A stretch of 64,000 nucleotides of DNA from contig NZ_QEOL01000008.1 of NCBI RefSeq assembly GCF_003096715.1, positions 206,428 to 270,427 on the forward strand, written 5' to 3'. Shown here in pieces: positions 9,331 through 17,527 of the stretch. Under the pieces are notes generated by a model. It saw only the letters and a program-made list of their open reading frames with translations, was not told the DNA's origin and ran no database searches. A program made the translations under genes and the position numbers. Within the stretch, counting starts at the first letter, position 1, and every line of letters begins with the position of its first letter. The stretch is from Paraburkholderia silvatlantica. Lineage in GTDB: Bacteria; Pseudomonadota; Gammaproteobacteria; Burkholderiales; Burkholderiaceae.

Positions 9331-11363
9331 CAGTTGGCCTCCATTGCTGCTTCAACCTTGCCACGGCGTTGCTTGTCTTCGAACGCCTTGACCAGTGCGC
9401 GGCTACGCGCTTCTTCGTCTGCCCGGACCTTGGCGGCCGGGATGTAATAGCCTTCGTTCTTCTGGAAGCTGTAGGCGATGGCCGTGCCGAGAATGCCGAC
9501 GAAGCCAACGATCATGAGCCACCAGATGTGCCAGATGCCAGCAAAGCCGAGCACCAGGCTGAAGAAACCGATGAACACACCCGCGCTCGTGTTCGAGGGC
9601 ATGTGGATGTCGGTGTACTTCGTGTTCGCGACGTCCACGGTTTCGCGGCCGGTTTCCTTCAGGTGCGCAAACTCGTCGAGCTCGCTCACGTGCGGAATGA
9701 TCGCGAAGTTGTACGACGGCGGCGGCGACGAGATCGACCACTCCAGCGTACGGCCACCCCACGGATCGCCCGTCAGGTCGCGGTTTTCCGGCAGGTTGCG
9801 GTCGCGGATCGACACGTACAGCTGCAGCAGCTGGTGTGCGATGCCGATTGCCACGAGCACGGCGCCAACCCACGCGATGATCATCCACGGATGCCATGCC
9901 GGATTGTCGTAGTGGTTCAGACGGCGCGTTGCGCCCATGAAGCCCAGCACGTACAGCGGCGTGAACGCCACGTAGAAGCCCGAGAGCCAGAACCAGAACG
10001 CGCGCTTGCCGAGCTTTTCGTTGAGCTTGAAGCCGAACGCCTTCGGGAACCAGTAGTTGAAGCCGGCGAGGTAGCCGAACAGCACGCCGCCGATGATCAC
10101 GTTGTGGAAGTGAGCGATCAGGAACAGCGAGTTGTGCAGCACGAAGTCCGCGCCCGGAATCGCCATCATCACGCCGGTCATGCCGCCGATGGTGAAGGTG
10201 ACCATGAAGCCGATCGTCCAGAGCACCGACGAGTTGAACTCGAGGCGGCCGCGGTAGATCGTGAACAGCCAGTTGAAGATCTTCACGCCCGTCGGGATCG
10301 AGATGATCATCGTCATGATGCCGAAGAACGCGTTGACGTTCGCGCCCGAACCCATCGTGAAGAAGTGGTGCAGCCACACGAGGAACGAGAGCACCATGAT
10401 CGCGCAGGTCGCGTAGACCATGGCCTTGTAGCCGAACAGCGGCTTCTTCGCGTAGGTCGCGACGACTTCCGAGAAAATACCGAACGCCGGCAGGATCAGG
10501 ATGTACACCTCGGGGTGACCCCAGGCCCAGATCAGGTTCAGGTACAGCATGGCGTTGCCGCCGCCGTCATTCGTGAAGAAGTGCGTGCCGACGTAGCGGT
10601 CGAGGCCGAGCAGCGCGAGCGTCACGGTCAGGATCGGGAACGCGGCCATGATCAGCACGTTCGTGCACAGCGCCGTCCACGTGAACACCGGCATCTTCAT
10701 CATCGTCATGCCGGGAGCGCGCATCTTGATGATGGTGACGAAGAAGTTCACGCCGGTCAGCAGCGTGCCGACACCGGAGATCTGCAGCGCCCACAGGTAG
10801 TAATCGACCCCTACCCCTGGACTGTACGCAAGCTCCGAAAGCGGCGGATACGCGAGCCAGCCGGTCTGCGCGAACTCACCCACGACGAGCGAGATCATCA
10901 GCAGGATGGCGCCGACTGCGGTCATCCAGAACGACAGCGAGTTCAGGAACGGGAACGCGACATCGCGTGCGCCGATCTGCAGCGGCACGATGATGTTCAT
11001 CAGGCCGACCATGAAGGCCATGGCCATGAAGAAGATCATGATCACGCCGTGCGCCGTGAAGATCTGGTCGTAGTGGTGCGGCGGCAGGTAGCCCGGCGCG
11101 TTGTACGCGAGCGCGAGCTGGGTACGCATCATGATGGCGTCGGCGAAGCCGCGCAGCAGCATGATGAGGGCGAGCACGATGTACATCACGCCCAGACGCT
11201 TGTGGTCGACGCTCGTCAGCCACTCCGTCCACAGATATTTCCACTTACCGAAGTAAGTGATGGCACCGAGCACGAGTGCCCCGATGACTGCCATGCCGAT
11301 CATCGTGCCGACGATAATCGGCTCGTGATACGGAATGGCATCCAGTGTAAGTTTTCCGAACAT
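9330..11363 (-). CDS. cyoB: Cytochrome bo3 ubiquinol oxidase subunit I (catalytic)
   Basis: A 677-residue heme-copper oxidase subunit I that oxidises ubiquinol, reduces O2 to water and pumps protons. Seen: the quinone-site residues Arg71, Asp75, His97 and Gln100 (one residue short of E. coli numbering after a one-residue gap); the heme b ligand in [20 protein letters not shown] with the Cu_B histidine and cross-linked tyrosine; the Cu_B pair in WLHHFFTMG; and the heme ligands in [12 protein letters not shown]. All catalytic ligands are present and length is normal. Seven bases separate it from cyoA, and its stop overlaps the cyoC start. Confidence 0.98.
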   Translation of the reverse strand: MFGKLTLDAIPYHEPIIVGTMIGMAVIGALVLGAITYFGKWKYLWTEWLTSVDHKRLGVMYIVLALIMLLRGFADAIMMRTQLALAYNAPGYLPPHHYDQIFTAHGVIMIFFMAMAFMVGLMNIIVPLQIGARDVAFPFLNSLSFWMTAVGAILLMISLVVGEFAQTGWLAYPPLSELAYSPGVGVDYYLWALQISGVGTLLTGVNFFVTIIKMRAPGMTMMKMPVFTWTALCTNVLIMAAFPILTVTLALLGLDRYVGTHFFTNDGGGNAMLYLNLIWAWGHPEVYILILPAFGIFSEVVATYAKKPLFGYKAMVYATCAIMVLSFLVWLHHFFTMGSGANVNAFFGIMTMIISIPTGVKIFNWLFTIYRGRLEFNSSVLWTIGFMVTFTIGGMTGVMMAIPGADFVLHNSLFLIAHFHNVIIGGVLFGYLAGFNYWFPKAFGFKLNEKLGKRAFWFWLSGFYVAFTPLYVLGFMGATRRLNHYDNPAWHPWMIIAWVGAVLVAIGIAHQLLQLYVSIRDRNLPENRDLTGDPWGGRTLEWSISSPPPSYNFAIIPHVSELDEFAHLKETGRETVDVANTKYTDIHMPSNTSAGVFIGFFSLVLGFAGIWHIWWLMIVGFVGILGTAIAYSFQKNEGYYIPAAKVRADEEARSRALVKAFEDKQRRGKVEAAMEAN

Positions 11364-11370
11364 GCCTGGT

Positions 11371-12258
11371 TTACCCCTTGGTCACGCACGACGGGTCACT
11401 GAAATTCGTGACGTGGCCGTTGTTGTACTTCGCGATGATGTTGTTGAAGAGCTTCGGGTCGACCGTCGAGAAGTACTCGACAGGAGCCTTTTCGCTGGGC
11501 TGCGCGACCGTTGCGTATTGATCCATGGAAAGCTGCGTCTGCGACGCCTTCACCTTCTGGACCCATGCGTCGAAGTCTTGCTGGCTGGTGGCGAGCGTGC
11601 GGAACTTCATGTCCGAGAAGCCCTTGCCGCTGAAGTTCGCCGAGAGGCCGGCGTAGTCGCCAGCGTGATCGGCGATCAGGTGCAGACGGGTCTGCATGCC
11701 AGCCATCGCATAAACCTGGGTGCCAAGCTGCGGGATGAAGAACGAGTTCATCACCGAATCCGACGTGATGCTGAAGTTCACCGGCGTGCCAACAGGCACG
11801 GCCAGCTGGTTCACCGTCGCGATACCGAGATCCGGGTAGATGAACAGCCACTTCCAGTCGAGCGCCACAACTTCGACGTTGATCGGCTTGACGTTCGATT
11901 CGAGCGGCTTGTAGGGGTCGAGCTCGTGCGTGGTTTTCCACGTGAGCACGCCGAGGAAGAGAATGATCAGCGTCGGAATGGTCCAGACGACGATTTCGAT
12001 CGCCGTCGAGTGCGTCCACTTCGGCGCGTAGGTGGCGCTACGGTTCGACGCGCGGTAGCGGTACGCAAACCACAGCGTCAGGACGATCACGGGGATCACC
12101 ACGATCAGCATGGCCCATGTGGAGGTAGCGATCAGCTGCTTCTCCGCCATGCCCACACTTCCCTTGGGGTCAAGGAGCTCCATGTTGCATCCGGAAAGAC
12201 ACATGGCCAATCCGGCGCTGATGGGCAGCAGTAACCTTTGAAAGGTCGTTCTTTTCAT
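11371..12258 (-). CDS. cyoA: Cytochrome bo3 ubiquinol oxidase subunit II (lipoprotein)
   Basis: A 295-residue subunit II. Seen: a lipoprotein signal with lipobox LSGC at about residue 24, two transmembrane segments ([21 protein letters not shown] and [18 protein letters not shown]), and a periplasmic cupredoxin-fold domain ([44 protein letters not shown]). It lacks the Cu_A ligands, as expected for a quinol rather than cytochrome c oxidase. I chose the ATG at 12258 because the signal peptide begins there; in-frame ATGs at 12282 and 12318 would add residues before it. First gene of the operon. Confidence 0.95.
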   Translation of the reverse strand: MKRTTFQRLLLPISAGLAMCLSGCNMELLDPKGSVGMAEKQLIATSTWAMLIVVIPVIVLTLWFAYRYRASNRSATYAPKWTHSTAIEIVVWTIPTLIILFLGVLTWKTTHELDPYKPLESNVKPINVEVVALDWKWLFIYPDLGIATVNQLAVPVGTPVNFSITSDSVMNSFFIPQLGTQVYAMAGMQTRLHLIADHAGDYAGLSANFSGKGFSDMKFRTLATSQQDFDAWVQKVKASQTQLSMDQYATVAQPSEKAPVEYFSTVDPKLFNNIIAKYNNGHVTNFSDPSCVTKG

Positions 12259-12346
12259 CACGTTTGCCTGAAATTCATTCATTGAATAGTTCCGGACACA
12301 TCCCCTGACATCCGACAAGGAAGCGCGCCCGCATCATACAGCCGCT

Positions 12347-12364
12347 TTGATATTTCGCAATCAA
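12347..12364. repeat. Inverted repeat upstream of cyoA
   Basis: TTGAT and ATCAA flank eight bases (ATTTCGCA) about 90 bp before the cyoA start. The arms are those of FNR/ANR sites, but the spacer is eight, not four, so it is not a canonical site. It could bind another regulator of oxidase expression or be chance. Confidence 0.35.
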
Positions 12365-12536
12365 TGAATGTGGAAAATGACCTTTGTCAAAAGAAGGTTG
12401 AGACACTTTGTCGCATGTGTTCGCGAGGTTTGTCGCGCCTCGGAAACACACGCACGTCGCGCCCTGCTCTGCCCTTGACAGCGGCCCGCCGCGGCTACTT
12501 TTCGAATCTCAAAATTCGAAAACTCCTGGACGCACA

Positions 12537-12572
12537 AACGCGCCGCACTGCCCGCAGGCGGTGCGGCGCGTT
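12537..12572 (-). terminator. Hairpin downstream of nuoM
   Basis: AACGCGCCGCAC (12537-12548) pairs with GTGCGGCGCGTT (12561-12572), a 12-bp perfect stem 25 bp after the nuoM stop. The T-run on the minus strand is short (TTTG). It probably separates nuoM from the cyo operon downstream. Confidence 0.6.
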
Positions 12573-12596
12573 GGTTGCGCCGTCAATCTTCAGCGA

Positions 12597-14141
12597 TCAC
12601 GTCGGCGAGTGCGAAGCACGAACGTCCGTGCCCGCGCGCACTGCGTCAGCAGGCGCTGCCTCGTCGACAGGTTGCTTGCTGCGACCGGCCTGGGTGACGA
12701 GGTTCGCCGCCGAGAGCTCGATCGCGTCGGTCATCGGCTTCGGGTAGAGGCCGATCGCGAGCACGAACGCGGCGAGCGAGGCGAAGATCAGCGTTTCGCG
12801 GCGGCCGATGTCGGCCAGCTTCGCAACGCCCTTGTTCGCCACAGCGCCGAAGATCACGCGCTTGTACATCCACAGGGTGTACGTAGCGCTCAGAATGACG
12901 GTCGTCGCGGCGATCGCGCCGACCCAGAAGTTCACGCGGATCGCGCCCATGATGACCATGAACTCGCCCACGAAGCCCGACGTGCCCGGCAGGCCGAGGT
13001 TGGCCATGCAGAACAGCATCATGAAGGTGGCGTAGCGCGGCATGACATTGACGACGCCGCCGTAAGCCGAGATCGTGCGCGTCCGGGTGCGGTCGAACAG
13101 CACGCCGATCGAGAGCAGCATCGCGCCCGAGACGAAACCGTAGGAGATCATCTGCACGATCGCGCCTTCGGTGCCGATCTGGTTGAAGAGGAACAGGCCC
13201 AGCGTGACGAGGCCCATGTGCGCGACCGTCGAATACGCGAGCAGTTTGGTCATGTCGGTCTGCGCGAGCGCGAGCAGGCTCGAGTAGACCACGGCCACGA
13301 GCGAGAGCGTGATGATCGCCGGCGCGAAGAAGTGCGCGGCGTCAGGCGTGATCGGCAGCGTGAAGCGCAGGAAGCCGTAGCCGCCGAGCTTGAGCATGGC
13401 CAGCATCACGGTCGCGCCGGTCGGCGCTTCGAGGTGGACGTCGGGCAGCCAGGTGTGGAACGGCCACATCGGGACCTTCACCGCGAAGGCCGCGAAGAAG
13501 CCGATGAACACCAGGATCTGCGGGATGAAGCCGAGCGTGAGGCCGTGCCACACCGACATGTCGAAGGTGTGCGACTGGCTGTAGAGGTACAGCATCGACA
13601 CCAGCATCAGCAGCGAGCCTGCGAGCGAGAAGAAGAAGAACTTGACCGCGGCATAGGTGCGGCGGGCATTGCCCCACGTGCCGATCAGCAGGTACAGCGG
13701 GATCAGCGTGGCTTCGAAGAACACGAAGAACAACATGCCGTCGGTCGCGGCGAAGGTGCCGACCATCAGGCCCGAGAGAATCAGGAACGCGCCGAAGTAC
13801 TGGGCGACGCGCACCGTGATCGATTCCCACGAGGCGATCACGATCACGAGCGTCGTGAACGCCGTGAGCACCACGAGCCACATCGAAATACCGTCGATCC
13901 CGAGTCGCCACGCCACGCCGAACTCAGGCAGCCATTCGCGGAATTCGACGAACTGCATGCCGGCCGCGTGGTTGTCGAAGCCGGAAATGAGCGGGAGGGT
14001 CAGCAGCAGACCGACGACGGCGCCAACGAGCGACAGCCAACGGGCACGCTGCGGATGACGATCCGACCCGAGGCGCAGCACGGCCACGCCGAACAGGATG
14101 GGAATCCAGATCGCCAGACTCAGGAATGGAACGGATTGCAT
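12597..14141 (-). CDS. nuoM: Stand-alone NuoM-like antiporter subunit of complex I
   Basis: A 514-residue, roughly 14-helix membrane protein of the NuoM/ND4/MrpD family, the proton-translocating arm of NADH:quinone oxidoreductase. Seen: FVFFEATLIPLYLLIG with the TM5 glutamate, FAVKVPMWPFHTWLPDVHLEAPTG with the TM7 lysine, MLKLGGYGFLRF with the TM8 lysine, AHMGLVTLG, and GTSGFVGEF with the TM12 glutamate. The charged residues needed for pumping are thus present. The segment before MLKLGGYG is about two residues shorter than I recall in standard NuoM. No nuoL, nuoN or other nuo gene adjoins it; neighbours are cyoA and an iron-linked interval. It is most likely a paralogue outside the main nuo operon. 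Partner subunits are unknown. Confidence 0.88.
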   Translation of the reverse strand: MQSVPFLSLAIWIPILFGVAVLRLGSDRHPQRARWLSLVGAVVGLLLTLPLISGFDNHAAGMQFVEFREWLPEFGVAWRLGIDGISMWLVVLTAFTTLVIVIASWESITVRVAQYFGAFLILSGLMVGTFAATDGMLFFVFFEATLIPLYLLIGTWGNARRTYAAVKFFFFSLAGSLLMLVSMLYLYSQSHTFDMSVWHGLTLGFIPQILVFIGFFAAFAVKVPMWPFHTWLPDVHLEAPTGATVMLAMLKLGGYGFLRFTLPITPDAAHFFAPAIITLSLVAVVYSSLLALAQTDMTKLLAYSTVAHMGLVTLGLFLFNQIGTEGAIVQMISYGFVSGAMLLSIGVLFDRTRTRTISAYGGVVNVMPRYATFMMLFCMANLGLPGTSGFVGEFMVIMGAIRVNFWVGAIAATTVILSATYTLWMYKRVIFGAVANKGVAKLADIGRRETLIFASLAAFVLAIGLYPKPMTDAIELSAANLVTQAGRSKQPVDEAAPADAVRAGTDVRASHSPT

Positions 14142-14614
14142 TTCAACAGGACCTTAAAAATGCGGAGCAAATAGCTTCCACGGCGCACATTCAGGCGCGC
14201 AAGCAACTTGAAAGATTGACGCGAGGTGAAAATCGAACCAGGCTGGCTGTAATGTATTTGTCAGCGACGAGGCGAAATGCAACACACGTTCAAGGGTTAA
14301 CGAGGGTAAACGGAATACGGAAGTTTTGCAGCGCAACAACACGGGACGGATCGATGATTGACGCAAGTCATTGTTTTTATTAAAAAACGTACTAAGAGAA
14401 AAAACAACAAACGGGCTGTTATCGCCCATTTTTGATCGCGAAATCAACGCGTTCGACCGCCGGGGCGCCGTGACGCGCGGCAGGTTGTCACGCTGCGCGG
14501 CCCGAATAATACCTTACTTGTTTCTTTCTGTTCAATGACTTATGCATTGGCGTATGGCCCCCGGCAGCCGTCAGGATGCGTGCCAGGGCCGCCCTGCGCG
14601 CCCTGGCGCGGTGC
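14142..14614. other. Intergenic region upstream of nuoM
   Basis: No convincing protein gene is present. It holds an AT-rich stretch at about 14365-14410, a palindromic TGAC-GCAA-GTCA core at 14359-14370 that partly resembles an ANR/FNR half-site pair, and a weak plus-strand hairpin (GGGC/GCCC at 14413-14427 followed by ATTTTT). A second hairpin, GCCAGGG (14582-14588) with CCCTGGC (14601-14607), lies just beyond the strong terminator at 14615. The nuoM promoter should lie here, but no clear -35/-10 pair can be assigned. Confidence 0.5.
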
Positions 14615-14647
14615 AAAAAAAAGCCCCGGCCTTCATGGGACCGGGGC
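14615..14647 (-). terminator. Strong Rho-independent terminator (minus strand)
   Basis: GCCCCGG at 14623-14629 pairs with CCGGGGC at 14641-14647. On the minus strand the stem is followed by eight consecutive T. No minus-strand protein gene ends nearby, so it points to a non-coding transcript coming from the Fur-box side. Confidence 0.85.
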
Positions 14648-14785
14648 CAACTCTCATGTTGCGCCAGAACACTGGAACACGCATGGACGGCACTTTAGCG
14701 ACTTGTGCCCTCTTAATTAAGGGCGTGGGCTGGAACAGTCCCTTCCCGGTTGCGCGAAGTCATCGTCCTCCCAGCAGGTTTCTGG
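14615..14785 (-). ncRNA. Candidate Fur-regulated small RNA
   Basis: Between a Fur box (14796-14814) and a strong minus-strand terminator (14615-14647) lie about 170 bases with no conserved protein gene. On the minus strand a TATATG hexamer preceded by TG (an extended -10) directly abuts the Fur box, and would start a transcript near 14783. The arrangement is that of RyhB/PrrF/NrrF-type iron-sparing RNAs; a Fur-controlled sRNA (BrrF) has been described in Burkholderia cenocepacia, but I cannot tell whether this is its orthologue. The transcript would also carry a 16-codon open frame (14713-14763; begins MTSRNREGTV) with GGGAGG three bases before the ATG, so a leader-peptide or dual-function RNA is possible. 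Existence is inference from signals only. Confidence 0.5.
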
Positions 14786-14795
14786 CCTTCATATA

Positions 14796-14814
14796 CAAAT
14801 GAGAATCATTTGCA
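14796..14814. promoter_or_regulatory. Fur box
   Basis: CAAATGAGAATCATTTGCA contains the inverted core AATGA-G-AATCATT and closely matches the 19-bp Fur consensus (NATWATNATWATNATTWTN type). It lies 84 bp upstream of the plus-strand gene at 14898, near a possible TTGCAT-N17-CAGAAT promoter, and right behind the -10-like element of the candidate minus-strand RNA. It may control both. Confidence 0.82.
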
Positions 14815-14897
14815 TTTATAAAAAATTTGTCCCAGAATAGAGCCCATGCCGGACGACCCGGCGCCACCCGAATGTTTTGTGCGGGACCGGAGGCTCC

Positions 14898-15377
14898 ATG
14901 AACTACACCGCCCCTTTCGCGAGAAATGACACGCTGATCGACGACACCTTCGTCCATCACCCCGACACTGCCGAGCAGACCGTCCTGCGCGCGGTGCGCA
15001 CCTGGTTGCGCCCGCATTGCGACGCCTACGCCAAGGCCGAAAGCTGGCGCGGCGTGCTCGCCGACGCGGGGCTCGGCGCGGAAGGCTTCGGCTATTTCGA
15101 TCTGCTGATGGGCACCCTGTGCCGCGCCGCGCGCCGCCCGCTCGACATGCGCTGCCGCTGCGCTTCCGAACTCGCGAAGGACGAAGGCTCGCTGCTGCAG
15201 GTGATCGCGCTTTTGCAGTCCACGCGCAGCGAGGCCGCCGTGCAACTCCTCAACGACTGGCTGCCGACGCCGAGCGTAAGCGGCATGCTCAAGACCACGC
15301 GCTGGTTCGCCATCGCGCTGCTCGATGCGGGATTGCGGTTGAGCGACCGCTCGCGCCGCGTCACCTACATGCACTGA
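14898..15377 (+). CDS. Uncharacterised conserved-type protein downstream of a Fur box
   Basis: A 159-residue soluble protein without a signal peptide or membrane segment that I do not recognise. It is mostly helical in appearance, with TVLRAVRTWLRPHCDAYAKAESWRGVLADAGL, a cluster of cysteines (TLCRAARRPLDMRCRCASELAKDEG at about residues 73-95) and LLNDWLPTPSVSGMLKTTRWFAIALLDAGLRL. The CxC arrangement could bind metal. The ATG at 14898 has CCGGAGG upstream, and codon use is like the neighbours. The Fur box 84 bp upstream suggests iron-repressed expression. A transcription terminator follows at 15481. Function unknown; an iron-homeostasis role is only contextual. Confidence 0.8.
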   Translation: MNYTAPFARNDTLIDDTFVHHPDTAEQTVLRAVRTWLRPHCDAYAKAESWRGVLADAGLGAEGFGYFDLLMGTLCRAARRPLDMRCRCASELAKDEGSLLQVIALLQSTRSEAAVQLLNDWLPTPSVSGMLKTTRWFAIALLDAGLRLSDRSRRVTYMH

Positions 15378-15480
15378 CTGGCCCGCACGGCCGACGCTGC
15401 CCTCGATTCGCTGGGAGCCTTCGGGCCATGAAGCCGATGCGGAAGACTTCGACGCCGCAACGACCACTCAGGCGCTCGCA

Positions 15481-15510
15481 GGGCGGTACGTTTGCAGCAC
15501 CGCCCCTTTT
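15481..15510 (+). terminator. Rho-independent terminator
   Basis: GGGCGGT (15481-15487) pairs with ACCGCCC (15499-15505), followed by CTTTTG on the plus strand. It ends the transcript of the gene at 14898 ahead of a convergent MFS gene. Confidence 0.72.
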
Positions 15511-15537
15511 GTCTGGCTGAGCAGAAATTGCCGGACC

Positions 15538-16992
15538 CTAGTCCCGCTTGCTCAATCGTTCGCGCAGATAACGCCGCACGGCGCGCGCCATCTTCGGATA
15601 CTGCTCGCCGGGCACGGCGAACAACACGAGCGCGCACAGCGCGAGCAGGCTGCAAAAGAGAAACGTGCCGCGATAACCGAACGCCTGCACGAGCAGGCCG
15701 GAAAGCACGCCCGAAAGAATCGAGCCGAGCCGCGACGCGTTAAAAAAAAGCGCCGTCGCCCGCCCCGGCGACGAGGGCATCAGATCCTGCACGAAGGTCA
15801 TGCCAAGGCACGACGTGACGGCAACGACGAAGGCGTTGAGGATCTGCATCGGGATCAGCGCGTGCACGCCGGGCGCCAGCGCCATCGCGACGAAGTAAAC
15901 GGCATGCACCACGGCGCACGCGGCCAGCCACCATGGCTTGTTCAGCACCGAGGCGCGCGCGCCGAGCGCGAGCATCATCGGTATCTCCATGAGCGCGCCG
16001 AGGCCGAGCATGATCGACACGTCGATGCTCGTGCCCTGCAGGCCATGCACGATGTAGAGCGGCAGCACGATCATCGTCGCATTGGCCGCGAGGCCGATGA
16101 GTGTGAGCGCAACGATCGCGCGCATGATGTCTTTCTGCGAGCCCTCCGCGGCAGGCGCAGGGGGGCGCACGGCCCTGGCCTGTGCCTTTGCCGATCCCGC
16201 CGCGGCCGCAAGCGTTGCAGGGCCGCGTGGCGCACCCGGCTGCACTTCGGCCTGCGTAAGCGGCTGGCCCTCGTACGCCGCAGCGCTTTCGGCGCTCATC
16301 TCCTGCGCCACTTCGTCCGAAGTGGGACGCGCCATCAAATGCTGCGTGGCGTGTTCGTCGCGGCGCGGCTCGCGCATGCGCCAGACGATCGTGCCGCACG
16401 CCGCGAAGCTCGCCGCCGCAAACAGGAAGAGCCCATAAAAGTTCGTGGCCGCAAGCACGAGCGCGCCAACCGCGGGCCCGAACACCCACGCGGCGGAGAG
16501 AATCGTGCGCAGCGTCGCGCTCGCGAAGGTCCGCTCGGCGTCGTCGCTCGCGGGCAACGCCGCGCGGCTGAACGAGAACACGAGCGAGAGCGCGCAACCG
16601 CCCGCGCCGATGAACGCAATGCCCACGAGCAGCAGAAGCCGGTAATCGCGCACGACGCACAGGCAGAGATAGCCGAGCGTGGCCGCACACAGCGAGACGA
16701 GCAGCAGGGTTCGGTGCTTGCCGGTGGCGTCGCTCCAGCGGCCTGCTGCCGTGCTCGCGATCACGCCGCTCGTGGCGATGGCGGTCATGAACACGCCGAG
16801 CCGGAACGGCGTCATGCCGGCGCGCTCGACGCCGAATAGCGAGAGGTAAGGCGCGGTGAAGGACATCGCCACGCCCAGCATCAGGGTCGCGCCGGCGAGT
16901 GGCAGGAAACCAGGAATACGCAGAAGACCGGCAAAACGCGAGTTTTTGAGCACGGTGCGGCGGGGGTGGCGAGGAGAAAGTTGCCCGTGCAC
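15538..16992 (-). CDS. MFS sugar-efflux-type transporter (SetA/SetB-like)
   Basis: A protein of up to 484 residues with 12 predicted membrane segments in two halves, separated by a long hydrophilic Ala/Pro-rich loop (about residues 215-280). Seen: FTAPYLSLFGVERAGMTPFRLGVFMTAIAT near TM1-2, GRWSDATGKHRTLLL (the MFS loop 2-3 motif), and SPGRATALFFNASRLGSILSGVLSGLLVQAFGYR near TM10-11, as in sugar efflux transporters. It probably exports sugars or sugar analogues. The first start is a GTG at 16992 without a clear ribosome site; a GTG at 16953 is as likely. Downstream it is convergent with the gene at 14898. The 500-bp repeat region lies upstream and may hold its promoter. Confidence 0.82.
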   Translation of the reverse strand: MHGQLSPRHPRRTVLKNSRFAGLLRIPGFLPLAGATLMLGVAMSFTAPYLSLFGVERAGMTPFRLGVFMTAIATSGVIASTAAGRWSDATGKHRTLLLVSLCAATLGYLCLCVVRDYRLLLLVGIAFIGAGGCALSLVFSFSRAALPASDDAERTFASATLRTILSAAWVFGPAVGALVLAATNFYGLFLFAAASFAACGTIVWRMREPRRDEHATQHLMARPTSDEVAQEMSAESAAAYEGQPLTQAEVQPGAPRGPATLAAAAGSAKAQARAVRPPAPAAEGSQKDIMRAIVALTLIGLAANATMIVLPLYIVHGLQGTSIDVSIMLGLGALMEIPMMLALGARASVLNKPWWLAACAVVHAVYFVAMALAPGVHALIPMQILNAFVVAVTSCLGMTFVQDLMPSSPGRATALFFNASRLGSILSGVLSGLLVQAFGYRGTFLFCSLLALCALVLFAVPGEQYPKMARAVRRYLRERLSKRD

Positions 16993-17086
16993 GCGCGGTC
17001 ACGCGACGGCCATATCGACGCCGATTATCGGGCCGAACTCCCACACCGTGCAAGGTTGATTCGGCAACGATCAACATCTGGGTGCG

Positions 17087-17420
17087 CTATCCACAACTTT
17101 CGTGGACAGCCTTGTGCGTAACCCTGGGACGACTATGCCAAGTGCTTGAAGCGATTCGGATTGTGCGCAGCGTTGCCGATTGTGGCAGCAGCGGCGTCTC
17201 ACGGAAAAACGCGCCGGGGCTTTTCCACAGTTTTCGTTGACAGCCCTGTGGGTAACTTCTGGACATCCGCACCAAGTCGCTGATTGGAAACGGGAAGCGC
17301 GCTAACGACATGGAAAATGCATGTTTTTTGCGCAGCAAAGTTGTCCACAGTTTTTGGTGACAAACCTGTTGATAACCGCCTGGAGAGCGCGCCAACTCAT
17401 TGATCGGATGGAAAGTTCGT
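17087..17420. repeat. Triplicated degenerate repeat of paired DnaA-box-like nonamers
   Basis: The interval between two minus-strand genes holds three related units at 17087-17121, 17221-17255 and 17341-17375 (134 and 120 bp apart). Each begins with a TTATCCACA-like nonamer (CTATCCACA, TTTTCCACA, TTGTCCACA) and ends, about 17 bases on, with an inverted one (TGTGCGTAA, TGTGGGTAA, TGTTGATAA). Five of the six differ from the DnaA consensus at one position and one at two. The homology goes on for about 45 bases past each pair (CTGG, then CCAAGT/CCAACT and a TTGA/TTGG segment), so this is a degraded tandem repeat. No protein gene is convincing in 17000-17527. It may bind DnaA or be a dispersed intergenic element. 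Confidence 0.72.
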
Positions 17421-17527
17421 CGCTTGTGTCGCGCTTGCATCAATTTGCGTTTCCGATGGGCAACCGGGGGAGGCGCGCAAACGTTTCGTGACGGCCGCCA
17501 CCCTCTTCCCATCGATACGCGCAGCAC

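Noticed and set aside
9267..11402. A 711-codon plus-strand frame opposite cyoB
   Set aside because: Composition is Arg/His/Asp/Glu repeats from reversed GC-rich codons; cyoB has all oxidase ligands.
12347..12364. FNR/ANR box upstream of cyoA
   Set aside because: Arms TTGAT/ATCAA are eight bases apart, not four, so it does not fit the canonical site; listed only as an inverted repeat.
12408..14174. A 588-codon plus-strand frame opposite nuoM
   Set aside because: Antisense shadow with extreme Arg/Glu/His content and no domain.
17087..17527. A 146-codon protein frame on the minus strand
   Set aside because: Its repeated segments come from the DNA repeats, it has no ribosome site or protein-like composition, and the DnaA-like motif explains the pattern better.
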